Assembly (NCBI GenBank): GCA_963823495.1
Contig: CAWGLV010000001.1
Span: 2,480,001 to 2,544,000 of the forward strand
Source: DATDAH01 sp963823495
Lineage (GTDB): Bacteria; Actinomycetota; Acidimicrobiia; Acidimicrobiales; DATDAH01
DNA: 64,000 bases
Direction: 5' to 3'
The translations under genes and the position numbers were made by a program. Each line of letters starts with the position of its first letter. The first letter of the stretch is position 1. Positions 7,111 through 15,424 of the stretch are shown piece by piece. Below the pieces are notes generated by a model that had not been told where the DNA came from, searched no databases, and worked only from the letters and a program-made list of their open reading frames with translations.

Positions 7111-7414
7111 CACCGAGACCGAGGGGCTGCGGGTCGGACCGCTCAGCATGGCGATGGTCTGTCTGCTCAAGGTCGTTCCGGACCGCAAGAAGGTCCCGGT
7201 GTGCGCGACGACCGACAAGTTCGCCCGCAGACACAGAGCCTGGTACCGGGACACGTTGGCGGAGCTGCTCGACGCGGTGGGGGCCGGCGAGATCGCGCCG
7301 GTGGTCGCTGAACGGGTCCCGCTGATCGAAGCCGCCCGCGCCCACGAGCTGCTCGAGCACGGTCATCACCGGGGCAAGGTCGTTCTGGTCACCGATGCGC
7401 TGGGGGACCGATGA
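7111..7414 (+). pseudogene. Zinc-type (MDR) quinone oxidoreductase, 3' fragment
   Basis: In the same frame as the end of the DUF4386 remnant, about 100 residues match the C-terminus of medium-chain NADPH:quinone reductases. WYRDTLAELLDAVGAGEIAP, VAERVPLIEAARAHELLE and the closing GKVVLV are the family's final helices and strand. The Rossmann fold and catalytic domain are missing. The join at about 7110 makes a chimeric reading frame that is unlikely to produce a functional protein. Confidence 0.7.
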
Positions 7415-7481
7415 ACGAGAGCGCGGCGTCGACTCGGCGCCGTGTGGCGGTCACCGGTCACGGTGGCCCGGAGGTGGTGAT

Positions 7482-8180
7482 GTGCGCACACCATTGATGA
7501 TCGGGGTGGCCGTGGGAGGGGTGCTCCTCCTCGGGTTGCTGGCCACCGCGGGGTTGGTGTGGTGGCTGGGTTGGGCGCTCGGGGTGCTCGTGGTGCTGGT
7601 GGCATTGGTGGTGTTGGCGGCCCTGTATTGGCTGGTGATCAAGCCTTGGCACCTGCGGTGGGGGGCTACCGATGCCGAGGTGTCGATGGTGATGCCGGGC
7701 GATGAGCTGATCTCGGGTGCGGAGCCGGCGACGCGGGCGATCTCGATTCAGGCACCGCCGGAGGCGGTGTGGCCGTGGCTGGTGCAGCTGGGGTTCGGTA
7801 AGGCGGGCTGGTACAGCTATGACTGGATCGACAACGACTTCCGGCCCAGCGCAACGCAGATTCTGCCGGAGTCCCAGGACCTGGCGGTCGGGGACACGAT
7901 CCTGATGATGCCGGGCATGGGCTTCGAGGTCCGGGCCATCGACCCTGAGCGGTCGATCGTGAGCGTGCTCGAGGATGGGTCGATGAGCTGGTGCCTGGCC
8001 CTGTACCCGACCGGGAACGACTGCACCCGCCTGGTGAGTCGGTGGCGCCCGCGCTTCGAGATCACCCCGGCAACGTTCTTGATGATCGCGTTGAGCGAGC
8101 CGGGGGCGTTCATCATGGAGCAGAAGATGTTGCGCTCGATCCGCGACCGGGCCGAGGCCCACCGGGAGTCGGCCCGGTGA
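7482..8180 (+). CDS. Membrane-anchored SRPBCC-domain protein
   Basis: 232 aa from GTG 7482, chosen because a GGAGG sits 7 bases upstream. The N-terminus has two closely spaced transmembrane helices rich in Leu/Val/Trp (about residues 5-45). A cytoplasmic START/SRPBCC-like domain follows: SIQAPPEAVWPWLVQLGFGKAGWYSYDWIDN opens it and the long C-terminal helix ends at the stop. SRPBCC domains bind hydrophobic ligands; this type is usually annotated only by fold. Its stop overlaps the next gene's GTG by 4 bases, so the two are coupled. Confidence 0.75.
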   Translation: MRTPLMIGVAVGGVLLLGLLATAGLVWWLGWALGVLVVLVALVVLAALYWLVIKPWHLRWGATDAEVSMVMPGDELISGAEPATRAISIQAPPEAVWPWLVQLGFGKAGWYSYDWIDNDFRPSATQILPESQDLAVGDTILMMPGMGFEVRAIDPERSIVSVLEDGSMSWCLALYPTGNDCTRLVSRWRPRFEITPATFLMIALSEPGAFIMEQKMLRSIRDRAEAHRESAR

Positions 8181-8608
8181 ACGTGGCCTGGGGAGCCGTG
8201 GTGGTGGTGCTGTCCCTGCTGTGCTGGGGTGGCCAGGTCCTCTCGTGGTTGGCGCCGAATCGGGCCACCGGGCTCGGGCTGGTCGAGGCCGAAGATGACG
8301 TCGAGCCGGTGTACTGGGCCGACATCCGGGGTGAGGCCGCATGGGACGCCATGACCCTGTGGACCCTGACCATCGCCGGCGTGCTGCTCGTCATCGATGC
8401 CGACGCCTGGGCGTATTTCGGATTGGTCGGCGGCGGCATGTACCTGTACTTCGCCGGTCGGGGGATCCTGACCCGGCTCGAGATGCGTCGCCGGGGCTTC
8501 CGGATCGGAGCCGCACGCAACGTGTTGGTCGGATACCTGTTCCTGACGGTGTGGGGTGCGATGGCCGCGGTCACCGTGATCGCGGCGTCGGTGGCGCTGG
8601 CCCGGTGA
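8177..8608 (+). CDS. Hypothetical four-helix membrane protein
   Basis: A 143-aa integral membrane protein beginning at GTG 8177, overlapping the SRPBCC stop (GTGA). It shows about four hydrophobic segments: residues 3-22, 60-75, 78-95 and 118-140. The acidic loop GLVEAEDDVEPVYWADIRGE sits between the first two, and a basic stretch RLEMRRRGFRIG before the last. No known family recognised. Tight coupling suggests it works with the membrane SRPBCC protein. Confidence 0.7.
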   Translation: MNVAWGAVVVVLSLLCWGGQVLSWLAPNRATGLGLVEAEDDVEPVYWADIRGEAAWDAMTLWTLTIAGVLLVIDADAWAYFGLVGGGMYLYFAGRGILTRLEMRRRGFRIGAARNVLVGYLFLTVWGAMAAVTVIAASVALAR

Positions 8609-8636
8609 CGTCGGTGGACCAGCGAGGGAGGCAGCG

Positions 8637-8760
8637 ATGGAGGTGACCGCCTGGACCTGGGTGGTCGCGATCGCGGGGATGGCGCTCATGGGCCTGCTCG
8701 GCGCCATGGAGTTGATCGCACTGCTACGGCCACGCGAGCGGTGGCACCAACGCCAAAGCC
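8637..8760 (+). pseudogene. Truncated small membrane protein
   Basis: ATG 8637 has a good GGGAGG ribosome site and opens a hydrophobic N-terminus (WTWVVAIAGMALMGLLGAMELIALL, then RPRERW). After about 40 codons the frame loses third-position G/C bias and reads into composition unlike protein. It is probably the first helix of a third gene in the preceding operon whose remainder was deleted. Confidence 0.4.
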
Positions 8761-9076
8761 AACAATGCACGGGCAAACCGGCTGCTCATGACAGCTCCTC
8801 TCACACCTCTGCCGGATCAAGGCTCCACGACCCGTCACCGGCCGCCAAGGGGCCAACGTCCCTGCGTCTTCACCGTCCGGAGTCCACCGGCTGCGGACCC
8901 GCAAGCCCTGGACAGACACGGGTCCCGACCCGTCAGGGCAACGGCTCGCCGGCGCCGATCCGAACCGGCCGATGCGTGCGTGACCCCAACGCCCGTGACA
9001 CCCCTCGTGCACTACCCTTTGCCCACGCCGTCGACGCCCTCGCCCACGGCAACGACCGAGTCGGGAGGGGCATCAC
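8761..9076. other. Intergenic stretch with DosR-like palindrome
   Basis: About 316 bases with no convincing gene on either strand. The only notable element is the palindrome at 8848-8863. A CGGCTGCGGACCCGC string near 8888 also occurs near 2441, which may be coincidence. Confidence 0.5.
8848..8863. promoter_or_regulatory. DosR/DevR-like palindrome, copy 2
   Basis: AGGGGCCAACGTCCCT matches GGGNCNNNNGNCCC exactly. It lies 213 bp upstream of the 9077 gene. It shares CCAACGTCC with the copies at 6362 and 10562, more than the loose consensus demands. Confidence 0.5.
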
Positions 9077-9601
9077 ATGGACGAGGTTGCGGAGGTCCCC
9101 GACGACGGCGGGGTCGAGTCCGCCGCGGAGCTCCTGCGGACCGTGCCCATCTCGCTGTTCTCGGTCAGTGGTCGGCTCTGCGACGATGGCGAGCGGCTCA
9201 CCTTCCGCGGCGGGCTCCGGGACCGTCTCCTGCTCGACGCCCCGGTGGCGGAGCTGCACTCGGTCGCGGCCATGGGGTCGATGGGCCTGCACGTGTGGCA
9301 TGGCGAGGACCGATATCGCTTCACCTTGGGCTCGCCGTCGGCGGGCAGCGTGACGACGGGGAGCGACGTGGCCGACGGGGTCGGCGCGGTCGCCCGGCTC
9401 CCGGCGGCCGCCCGGGAGGACCGGAGGAACCGGGGGGCCGCCGCGACCTGGCTGGCGCGGTTGCAGACCAGAGCGGGCGAACCGCCCCCGGGCCTGAGGG
9501 TGCGCCCGCCCTGGCCGGGGTGGATGTGGTGGGTGGGCATCCTCGGCGCCGTCGTCGTCCTGCTGGCGGCGATCACCGGCGCCGTGTTCCTCACTGCCTG
9601 A
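9077..9601 (+). CDS. Hypothetical protein with C-terminal membrane anchor
   Basis: 174 aa with good codon bias. The first ~150 residues are soluble, with a beta-rich middle (SLFSVSGRLCDDGERLTFRGG; ELHSVAAMGSMGLHVWHGEDRYRFTLG) that resembles a small PH-like or GRAM-like barrel. One transmembrane helix (WWVGILGAVVVLLAAITGAVF) ends the chain, making it a tail-anchored protein facing the cytoplasm. No named family recognised. It stands alone, convergent with the gene at 9673. Confidence 0.65.
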   Translation: MDEVAEVPDDGGVESAAELLRTVPISLFSVSGRLCDDGERLTFRGGLRDRLLLDAPVAELHSVAAMGSMGLHVWHGEDRYRFTLGSPSAGSVTTGSDVADGVGAVARLPAAAREDRRNRGAAATWLARLQTRAGEPPPGLRVRPPWPGWMWWVGILGAVVVLLAAITGAVFLTA

Positions 9602-9672
9602 CGCCACAAGTCCCACGCGAGGGGGAAGGGGTCCTCTGCGGGTGATGTGTCGCCGGCATCATGTCGGGCGCC

Positions 9673-10047
9673 TCATCCTGCGATCCGGTCGGTCCATTCG
9701 GGACGGGAGACGACGATGCTGATCAACGCCACGTCCAGCGCCATGCCGAAGAGCAGCTGAAGGTCGAAGTAGAGGCCCAGCAGCGCGAGCGACGCCAACG
9801 ACGCGACGTCGGTGAGCGTGGGCCAGGCCGTCGAGAGCCCAGGAAAGCGCCACACCGCCAGGCCAACGAGCGCGAACGCCGCCACCGTCGCCCACATCAG
9901 CACCAGCCCAAAGGTTCGGCTCCGGGCATCGGGGACGACCCACGAGTCGAACGTGAACACGTCGACGTCGTCGGCCAGGTAGAGCAGGTGCACCAAACCG
10001 TGCGCGATCAACAGCCCGCCGGCGACGATGCGGAGGACGACAGCCAT
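9673..10047 (-). CDS. Hypothetical four-helix membrane protein
   Basis: 124 aa from ATG 10047, with about four hydrophobic helices: residues 3-24, 46-66, 78-95 and 97-115. The short loop VDVFTFDSWVVPDARSR follows the first. Its ATG overlaps the stop of the upstream dienelactone hydrolase remnant (TGATG), so it was translationally coupled to that gene. I recognise no family. Confidence 0.65.
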   Translation of the reverse strand: MAVVLRIVAGGLLIAHGLVHLLYLADDVDVFTFDSWVVPDARSRTFGLVLMWATVAAFALVGLAVWRFPGLSTAWPTLTDVASLASLALLGLYFDLQLLFGMALDVALISIVVSRPEWTDRIAG

Positions 10048-10478
10048 CACCGTGGTCCGTCTGGGTCGAGGTGGGAGTCGAGGTAGGCGACGATTCGTCG
10101 GCGGGCGTCGACGGTGCAGGGCCCGTGGTAGTCGGTGACGACGAGGTGTCCGGCGAGCTTGGCCCACATCGGTGTCTCGTCGGGGGTGTGATCGTTGAGG
10201 AAGCCGTGCCCGGCGTCGGGGTAGGTGATGATCTCGTGGTCGATCCCTGCGGTGTCGAGTGCGGCGTCGAGTTGGGCGGGGGCGGAGCGCAGTGACCGGT
10301 CGCGCCCGCCGTAGGTGGCGATGATGGCGCAGGAAGCCATTCGACCTGGTTGGCCAGGTCGGTGCTGAGCCCGATGGCGTCGTGTACCACCAGGACTCCT
10401 GGCCAGGGTCCTGGGCCATCGGGAACCCCGAAGTAGCCGGCCATGGCTCCGCTCGAACGGTTCGATGCGTGTGCTCAT
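10047..10478 (-). pseudogene. Dienelactone hydrolase with internal deletion
   Basis: The start (ATG 10478, STRIEPFERS) and, in another frame, MAGYFGVPDGPGPWPGVLVV form the N-terminus of a dienelactone-hydrolase-type protein. IIATYGGRDRSLR and YPDAGHGFLND (acid and catalytic histidine regions) form the C-terminus. The middle, including the nucleophile elbow, is absent, so about 100 residues were lost and the frame broken near 10340. A frame change also occurs near 10445. The protein cannot be active. The downstream membrane protein still overlaps its stop. Confidence 0.75.
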
Positions 10479-10561
10479 GACGTCCTGCCGTGCGTCAGCG
10501 TTCGGGATCGAGCGGAGATCGCCCACGATCCTCATCGTGGTCCAGGCGCCGGGCCGACGGC

Positions 10562-10577
10562 AGGGCCCAACGTCCCG
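10562..10577. promoter_or_regulatory. DosR/DevR-like palindrome, copy 3
   Basis: AGGGCCCAACGTCCCG matches GGGNCNNNNGNCCC exactly. It sits between the divergent dienelactone hydrolase remnant (84 bp away) and the DUF6544-like gene (140 bp away), a natural position for controlling both. Confidence 0.5.
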
Positions 10578-10716
10578 GGTCCACCCGCGATGGACGAGAC
10601 AACCCGAACGGGTCCATGGCCTCTACCTCGCATCGATGAGCGTCGAGATGCTCTCTGCATGGAGACTTCACCTCGGGTCCGCGCGAGCCGACAACGGGCC
10701 TTCTCGGAGGGCGGCG

Positions 10717-11508
10717 ATGACTGCGTTCGCTGAGGCAACGTGGGCCGCGGTCGATCACGGCGCGGTTCGGGACCCTGTGCTGTTCGATCCGGGCACGCTC
10801 ACCAGCCTCCCCGACCCGGCGCATCGACTTCTTTCGACGGCGTTGCCGGATGGCACGCCACTGCACGACACGGTGCGTCTGTCGATGCGAGGGGAGATCA
10901 AGCTCGCCGGCCGCTGGTTGCCTTTCACTGCGCAGCAGATCCTGCGCGCCGCGACGGGGTTCGTGTGGGCCCCGGTGGTCGGGGGCCGCCTGCTCCGTTT
11001 CGTCGGCGCCGACGCGCTCGGCCCCGACGGTGCCCGCATCGAGTTCCGCCTCCTCGGACGCATCCCTGTCGTTCGCGGTTCGGGCGCCGACATCGCCCGC
11101 AGCGCCAACGGACGTCTCGCCGCCGAGACCGTCGCTTGGCTACCCCAGGCGCTGACCCCCCAGGCCGGCGGGAGGTGGACCGCCATCGATCACCGTCGGG
11201 CAACGGTCACCCTCAGAGGCCCCGGGGGGCCGACCGACCTCGATGTCACCGTCGACGACGACGGCGCCCTCACCTCCTTGGGCCTGCAGCGGTGGAAGGA
11301 CGCCGCGAAACCACCCGTGCTTGCGCCATTCGGCGGCGCCGTCGATTCGGCGTTCACCAGCCCCGATGGCGTGGCCATCGCCGGCGCCGGCACGGTCGGC
11401 TGGGACTGGGGCACTCCTGGCGAAGCCAAGGGGTCGTTCTTCCGCTACGAGATCACCGAGGTGGACTTCGGTCCGTCGGCCGCCGCGGGGCGTGGGCACG
11501 AGGAGTAG
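10717..11508 (+). CDS. DUF6544/DUF6920-like protein
   Basis: 263 aa from ATG 10717, which has GGAGGG five bases upstream; the frame is open earlier but with poor codon bias. Features of the family are LPDPAHRLLSTALPDGTPL near residue 35, the RLSMRGEIKLAGRWLPFTAQQ strand pair, a GFVWAP motif, a DALGPDGARIEFRLLGRIPVV segment and LPQALTP. The fold is predicted to be a beta-rich lipocalin/START-like barrel of unknown function. There is no signal peptide. A DosR-like box lies upstream. Confidence 0.75.
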   Translation: MTAFAEATWAAVDHGAVRDPVLFDPGTLTSLPDPAHRLLSTALPDGTPLHDTVRLSMRGEIKLAGRWLPFTAQQILRAATGFVWAPVVGGRLLRFVGADALGPDGARIEFRLLGRIPVVRGSGADIARSANGRLAAETVAWLPQALTPQAGGRWTAIDHRRATVTLRGPGGPTDLDVTVDDDGALTSLGLQRWKDAAKPPVLAPFGGAVDSAFTSPDGVAIAGAGTVGWDWGTPGEAKGSFFRYEITEVDFGPSAAAGRGHEE

Positions 11509-11681
11509 TCATCGGGGAGCAAACCGGTCGAGGTCGACGATGAGGCCGTTGCGGGCCCCTTCGAGGTCTTCACCATCGACGAGCCGTCCGGCGACGAGGT
11601 CGACTCGGTCAGGACCGGGAGCGAGGGGCCGCGGCGGGCGGGGAGCGCCCGCAGGCCTCGGCCCCCCGCCGCACGGTCGGC

Positions 11682-12065
11682 TCAGCTCAGCTTGTCGAGC
11701 ATGTGGTCCATCACCGCGAGATGCTCCGCCTGCGGGCTGAACAGGATCAGCTCGGCATCGGCCTCCACCCGGACGCTGTGGCCCGGGGGCCAGTAGAAGA
11801 GGTCACCGCCGCTGCAGGTCTCTTCGCCCCCGTCGGTGTAGGTGACGGTCGCGCTGCCACCGAGCACGTAGCCCCAATGGGGCGCGTGGCACGAGTCACC
11901 GTCGAGGCCCTCGAGAAGGGGGGCGATGTCGGTTCCTGCCGCAAGGCTGAAGTACTCGGCGCCGATCGCCTCGTAGCCGCGGGCGTCACCGAAGTCGGAG
12001 AGCTGGCGAGCTGTGGCCCCCGGGATGCCGATCTTGACCGGGATGGACTCCTTGGTGACGTGCAT
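11682..12065 (-). CDS. Cupin-domain protein
   Basis: A 127-aa single cupin from ATG 12065, preceded by GGGAG. The first cupin motif reads HAPHWGYVLGGSATVTY with the metal-site histidines, and the second is GGDLFYWPPGHSVRVEAD. Residues 20-45 form a leader strand (GYEAIGAEYFSLAAGTD). Small cupins of this kind bind a metal and are often sensors or isomerases; no substrate can be assigned. It is divergent from the TPR protein, and the shared 118-bp gap holds a TGTCACA inverted repeat. Confidence 0.8.
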   Translation of the reverse strand: MHVTKESIPVKIGIPGATARQLSDFGDARGYEAIGAEYFSLAAGTDIAPLLEGLDGDSCHAPHWGYVLGGSATVTYTDGGEETCSGGDLFYWPPGHSVRVEADAELILFSPQAEHLAVMDHMLDKLS

Positions 12066-12118
12066 GGTTCTCCCTGGTGTTGTCTCGAGCTGTCGACTGG
12101 CGCCGACACGTCGTAGGC

Positions 12119-12144
12119 GTGACATTGCCTGTCACAATGTGACA
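12119..12144. promoter_or_regulatory. Operator-like TGTCACA inverted repeats
   Basis: TGTCACA-A-TGTGACA style dyad at 12130-12144 (7-bp arms, one central base), overlapped by a second dyad GTGACA-TTGCC-TGTCAC at 12119-12135. Three half-sites therefore alternate within 26 bp, in the gap between the divergent cupin and TPR genes. This is typical of a dimeric repressor or activator site. The binding protein is unknown. Confidence 0.6.
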
Positions 12145-12183
12145 AGAGCCGACGAGCGGACCGAGAACACGGGGTGACGAGGC

Positions 12184-14232
12184 ATGGCAGACGGCATCGA
12201 TGCGGCCCGTGCCGCGGTCGAGCGCGGCGAGTGGGGTGCGGCCCTGGAGCTTCTCGCCGACGACGCGGGAGGAACAGCCGGGGCCGAGGCCCTCGAACTG
12301 CGAGCGGTCGCCGCCTACGGAGCGGGGGAGTTCGAGGCCGCGGTCGCTGCTTGGGAGAACCTGCACCGGCTGTTCGTCGCCGAGGAGGACCTCGCCGCGG
12401 CAGCACGGGCGGCGGCCATGATCGCCATGTACCTGATGATGGACACCGGCCTCATGTCCCCGGTTCGGGGATGGCTCCTGCGGGCCGAGCAGCTCCTCGA
12501 GGGCCTCGACGAGGTACCGGCCCACGCCCTCATCGCCATGACCCGCACCTACGAACGGTTCATGTGCGGCGACATGGAGACCGCCCAGGTCCAGGCCGAA
12601 CGGGCGATCGAGCTGGGTCAACGGCTGGGAGTCACACCGGCGGTCGTGATCGGCGGGGTGGCCTCGGCTCGGGTCCGGATCCTCAACGGTGACCTCGAGG
12701 ACGGTCTCGAGCAGCTCGATGGGATCGCGACGCTCCTGATGGCCGGGGGGGCTGATCCCCTCACCACCGGGATGATGTACTGCGAGCTGATCTGTGCGGC
12801 CCAAGGCCTGGCTCTGTACGACCGGGCACGCGAATGGACCGAGGTCATGGAGCATTGGCGCCATGGCGCAGCCTTCGGCGGGATCAACGGCCGCTGCCGG
12901 GTGCACCGGGCCGAGATGATGAGGGTCTCGGGGCCCTGTGCCGAAGCCGAAGCCGAAGCCCTCCTCGCCTGCGAGGAGCTTCGGCCGTGGATGCGGCGTG
13001 AGTTCGGCTGGCCCCTGGCCGAGCTGGGCACGATCCGGCTCCGCAAGGGCGACCTCGAAGGAGCGGCAGCGGCGCTCAACGAGGCCCACGGGCACGCGTG
13101 GTCCCCGCACCCGGGGATGGCCCTGGTCCGTCTCGAGCAAGGCGACCCCGGCGCCGCTCTGGCGCTCATCGTCGACTCCCTCGAACACCCCATCGCCATC
13201 CCGTCCAAGGAGCGCCCTCCCTACGGCGACCTGTGGATGGCCCCCCTTCTCGACGCACAGTCCGAGATCGCCTCGGCCGCGGTCGACCCGGAGATGGCCC
13301 GCGACGCGGCCGAGCGCCTCCGTAGCATCGCCGACGATCACCCCGGCCCCGGCTTGGAGGCCGGTGCCCTGCTCGCCCGTGCCCGCGCGGCCCTGCTCGA
13401 CGACGACCCGGCGACAGCGGTCACGGCCGCTCGGGAGGCCGCCGCCCTCTGGGCCGGCGTCGGAGCGCCCTACGAGGGAGGCACCGCTCGCCTCGTGCTC
13501 GGCGATGCGCTCGAGCGGGCGGGAAACACGCCCGGAGCACAGCTCGAATGGCGAGCGGCCCTGGCCGCGTTTCGATCCTATGGAGCCGAGCGCCGAGCCC
13601 GCCTGACGGCGGACCGCCTCGACGCCGCGCCGACCCGCCGCCCCGCCACCGTCGCGGCCCGGGTCGAAGAGGTCACGGCGAGCTTCCGGCTCGATGGTGA
13701 CCACCGGATCGCGGAGATCGGGGGGGGAACTGCCTCGATGCAGGATCTCGTCGGTTTCCGCTACATCGGACGGCTGCTGGCCGAGCCCGGCCGTGAGTTC
13801 CACGCGCTCGACCTCGTGGCCGTCGAACAGGGCACCCTGCGGCCGGAACGCACCGCAGCGTCACAGTCCGGCCTGCCTGCGCTCGACGACCAGGCCCGAC
13901 GCGCCTACCAGCGACGCCTCGTCGAGATCGAGGCCGACATCGACGACGCGACCCTGGCCAACGACCTCGGCCGGATCGAGCTCGCAGAGCGCGACCGGGC
14001 CTACCTGGTCGCCGAACTCGAGCGAGCGGTCGGGCTGTCGGGCCGGACCCGGAAGAGCGGGGGATCGAGTGAACGAGCTCGCACCAGCGTGACCCGATCG
14101 ATTCGCTACGCACTCTCCCGCCTCGATGACCACCATCCGGTTCTCGCCGGGCATCTCCAGAACTGCCTGAGGACCGGGACCTACTGCTCCTATCAGCCCG
14201 ATCCCGCCCGTCCGGTCACCTGGATCCTCTGA
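12184..14232 (+). CDS. Large TPR-repeat protein with LuxR/cyclase-associated C-terminal domain
   Basis: A 682-aa cytoplasmic protein. Residues 1-480 are alanine-rich helical hairpins of TPR type (e.g. RGEWGAALELLADDAGG, GDMETAQVQAERAIELGQ, GDLEGAAAALNEAH). Residues ~495-560 form a conserved beta module (FRLDGDHRIAEIGGG ... GFRYIGRLLAEPGREFHALDL) seen at the end of actinobacterial TPR proteins that accompany adenylate cyclases and AAA/LuxR regulators. A final helical domain (RTSVTRSIRYALSRL ... LRTGTYCSYQPD) closes it. No ATPase, HTH or cyclase domain is present. It is probably a signalling scaffold. It is divergent from the cupin across an operator-like dyad. Confidence 0.75.
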   Translation: MADGIDAARAAVERGEWGAALELLADDAGGTAGAEALELRAVAAYGAGEFEAAVAAWENLHRLFVAEEDLAAAARAAAMIAMYLMMDTGLMSPVRGWLLRAEQLLEGLDEVPAHALIAMTRTYERFMCGDMETAQVQAERAIELGQRLGVTPAVVIGGVASARVRILNGDLEDGLEQLDGIATLLMAGGADPLTTGMMYCELICAAQGLALYDRAREWTEVMEHWRHGAAFGGINGRCRVHRAEMMRVSGPCAEAEAEALLACEELRPWMRREFGWPLAELGTIRLRKGDLEGAAAALNEAHGHAWSPHPGMALVRLEQGDPGAALALIVDSLEHPIAIPSKERPPYGDLWMAPLLDAQSEIASAAVDPEMARDAAERLRSIADDHPGPGLEAGALLARARAALLDDDPATAVTAAREAAALWAGVGAPYEGGTARLVLGDALERAGNTPGAQLEWRAALAAFRSYGAERRARLTADRLDAAPTRRPATVAARVEEVTASFRLDGDHRIAEIGGGTASMQDLVGFRYIGRLLAEPGREFHALDLVAVEQGTLRPERTAASQSGLPALDDQARRAYQRRLVEIEADIDDATLANDLGRIELAERDRAYLVAELERAVGLSGRTRKSGGSSERARTSVTRSIRYALSRLDDHHPVLAGHLQNCLRTGTYCSYQPDPARPVTWIL

Positions 14233-14329
14233 CGCGGCCGCCGGGGGCGGTCCACTCGGCGACGACGGCCGGGGCGGCCCCTTCGTCCATGAGCGGATCT
14301 TCTCGATCCTCTCGAAGGCCGAAGCCGGG

Positions 14330-15424
14330 TCAGTCGTGGATGATGTCGATCAGGGCGGGGGCCAGCAGGGTTGCCTCCTGCGGAGGGAGGTTGTGGGAGA
14401 TGCCCTCGACGGCGGTCACGGTCGGGTCCTGGCCCAGCGCCTCCAGCCGGTCCGCCAGCACCAGACCCTCCTCACCCACATGGAACCATCCGTCCTCGAA
14501 CAGCCCAAGTCGCTCGGCGTCCACCCGGAAGGAACCGTCGGGGTCCCGCAGACCCCACCACACGCATTCTCCGTCGTCGGGCAGGTCGATCCCGGTGCCA
14601 GGCTCGATGGTCCGCCCGCACTCCTCGTCGGCGAAGGCGTCGCCCACCGATATCCGGACATCCGGGTCCGTCATGGGACCCGCCAGCACGTACACGTCGG
14701 TCTCGTCGCTGCGGACCAGATCGTCCCAGACCGTCACCTCTTCGTAGTCCAGCTGACCGGTGGCCAGAGCAGAGTCCCAGACCGGGGTCAGCATCAAGTC
14801 GGCCTCGTGCAGGACCAGGGTGTGGGGGACGACAGGCTCGGCGTCGACCACGCAGCCTTCGTCCAGCTGGTTGTCGTCGTACACCGCGCGAGCGGCCATT
14901 GCTCCTCCGCCTGAGGAACCGAAGGCGATGGAATCGGTCGGGTCCCCGCCGTAGTCCCCGGCCCGCTCGCCCACGAAGCCCAGGGCACAGGCCCGCTGCT
15001 GTGCCAACACGTCCCAGTACGGGGGGTCAATCGCGGGGACACTCAACTGGTTCTCTTGCTCAGTCACCCCGAAGGTGGGCGTCATGACCACCGCCCCCTG
15101 CTCGGCCACCAGCGTGGCCAACAGGTCCAATTGGCCCTTGTCCCAGGTGCCGCCGCCGCCCCCGTGCCACATGAGAACCACCGGCCACGGACCACCCTCG
15201 GTAGGGGCGTACACGTCGAGCAGCGGCTCCCGGTAGCCATCGATGTCATCGTGGTACCGGACGTCCTCGGTGACCTCGACACCAAGCGGTGTCGGCAGTG
15301 ACGTGGTCGTGATCGACGCGCTGGTCGGGCCACCTGCCTGATCACCGCCACCGTCGTCGCCGCAGGCCACTGCCGGCAGCGCCAGGACCGCCCCAACAAC
15401 CAGCATCCTCATCGACGACCTCAT
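14330..15424 (-). CDS. Secreted alpha/beta hydrolase lipoprotein
   Basis: 364 aa. An N-terminal signal ends in a lipobox (LPAVACGDD, cysteine about residue 21), followed by a Gly/Thr-rich linker. The hydrolase core shows PVVLMWHGGGGGTWD (oxyanion HGGG) and a nucleophile elbow FGSSGGGAMAA (G-S-S-G-G). The acidic C-terminal region may supply the acid, and GISHNLPP the histidine. It resembles BD-FAE/esterase-type lipoproteins. Start could be ATG 15424 or 15409. A weak DosR-like sequence lies 62 bp upstream (15485-15500). The substrate cannot be inferred. Confidence 0.8.
   Translation of the reverse strand: MRSSMRMLVVGAVLALPAVACGDDGGGDQAGGPTSASITTTSLPTPLGVEVTEDVRYHDDIDGYREPLLDVYAPTEGGPWPVVLMWHGGGGGTWDKGQLDLLATLVAEQGAVVMTPTFGVTEQENQLSVPAIDPPYWDVLAQQRACALGFVGERAGDYGGDPTDSIAFGSSGGGAMAARAVYDDNQLDEGCVVDAEPVVPHTLVLHEADLMLTPVWDSALATGQLDYEEVTVWDDLVRSDETDVYVLAGPMTDPDVRISVGDAFADEECGRTIEPGTGIDLPDDGECVWWGLRDPDGSFRVDAERLGLFEDGWFHVGEEGLVLADRLEALGQDPTVTAVEGISHNLPPQEATLLAPALIDIIHD

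Noticed and set aside
2441..8902. Repeated string CGGCTGCGGACCCGC near 2441 and 8888
   Set aside because: Only 15 bp in very GC-rich DNA and without shared flanks; likely chance rather than a dispersed repeat.
11986..13803. 605-codon minus-strand frame opposite the TPR gene
   Set aside because: Antisense shadow of the TPR protein; rich in Gly/His/Arg with no motif, and it would overlap the divergent cupin promoter.
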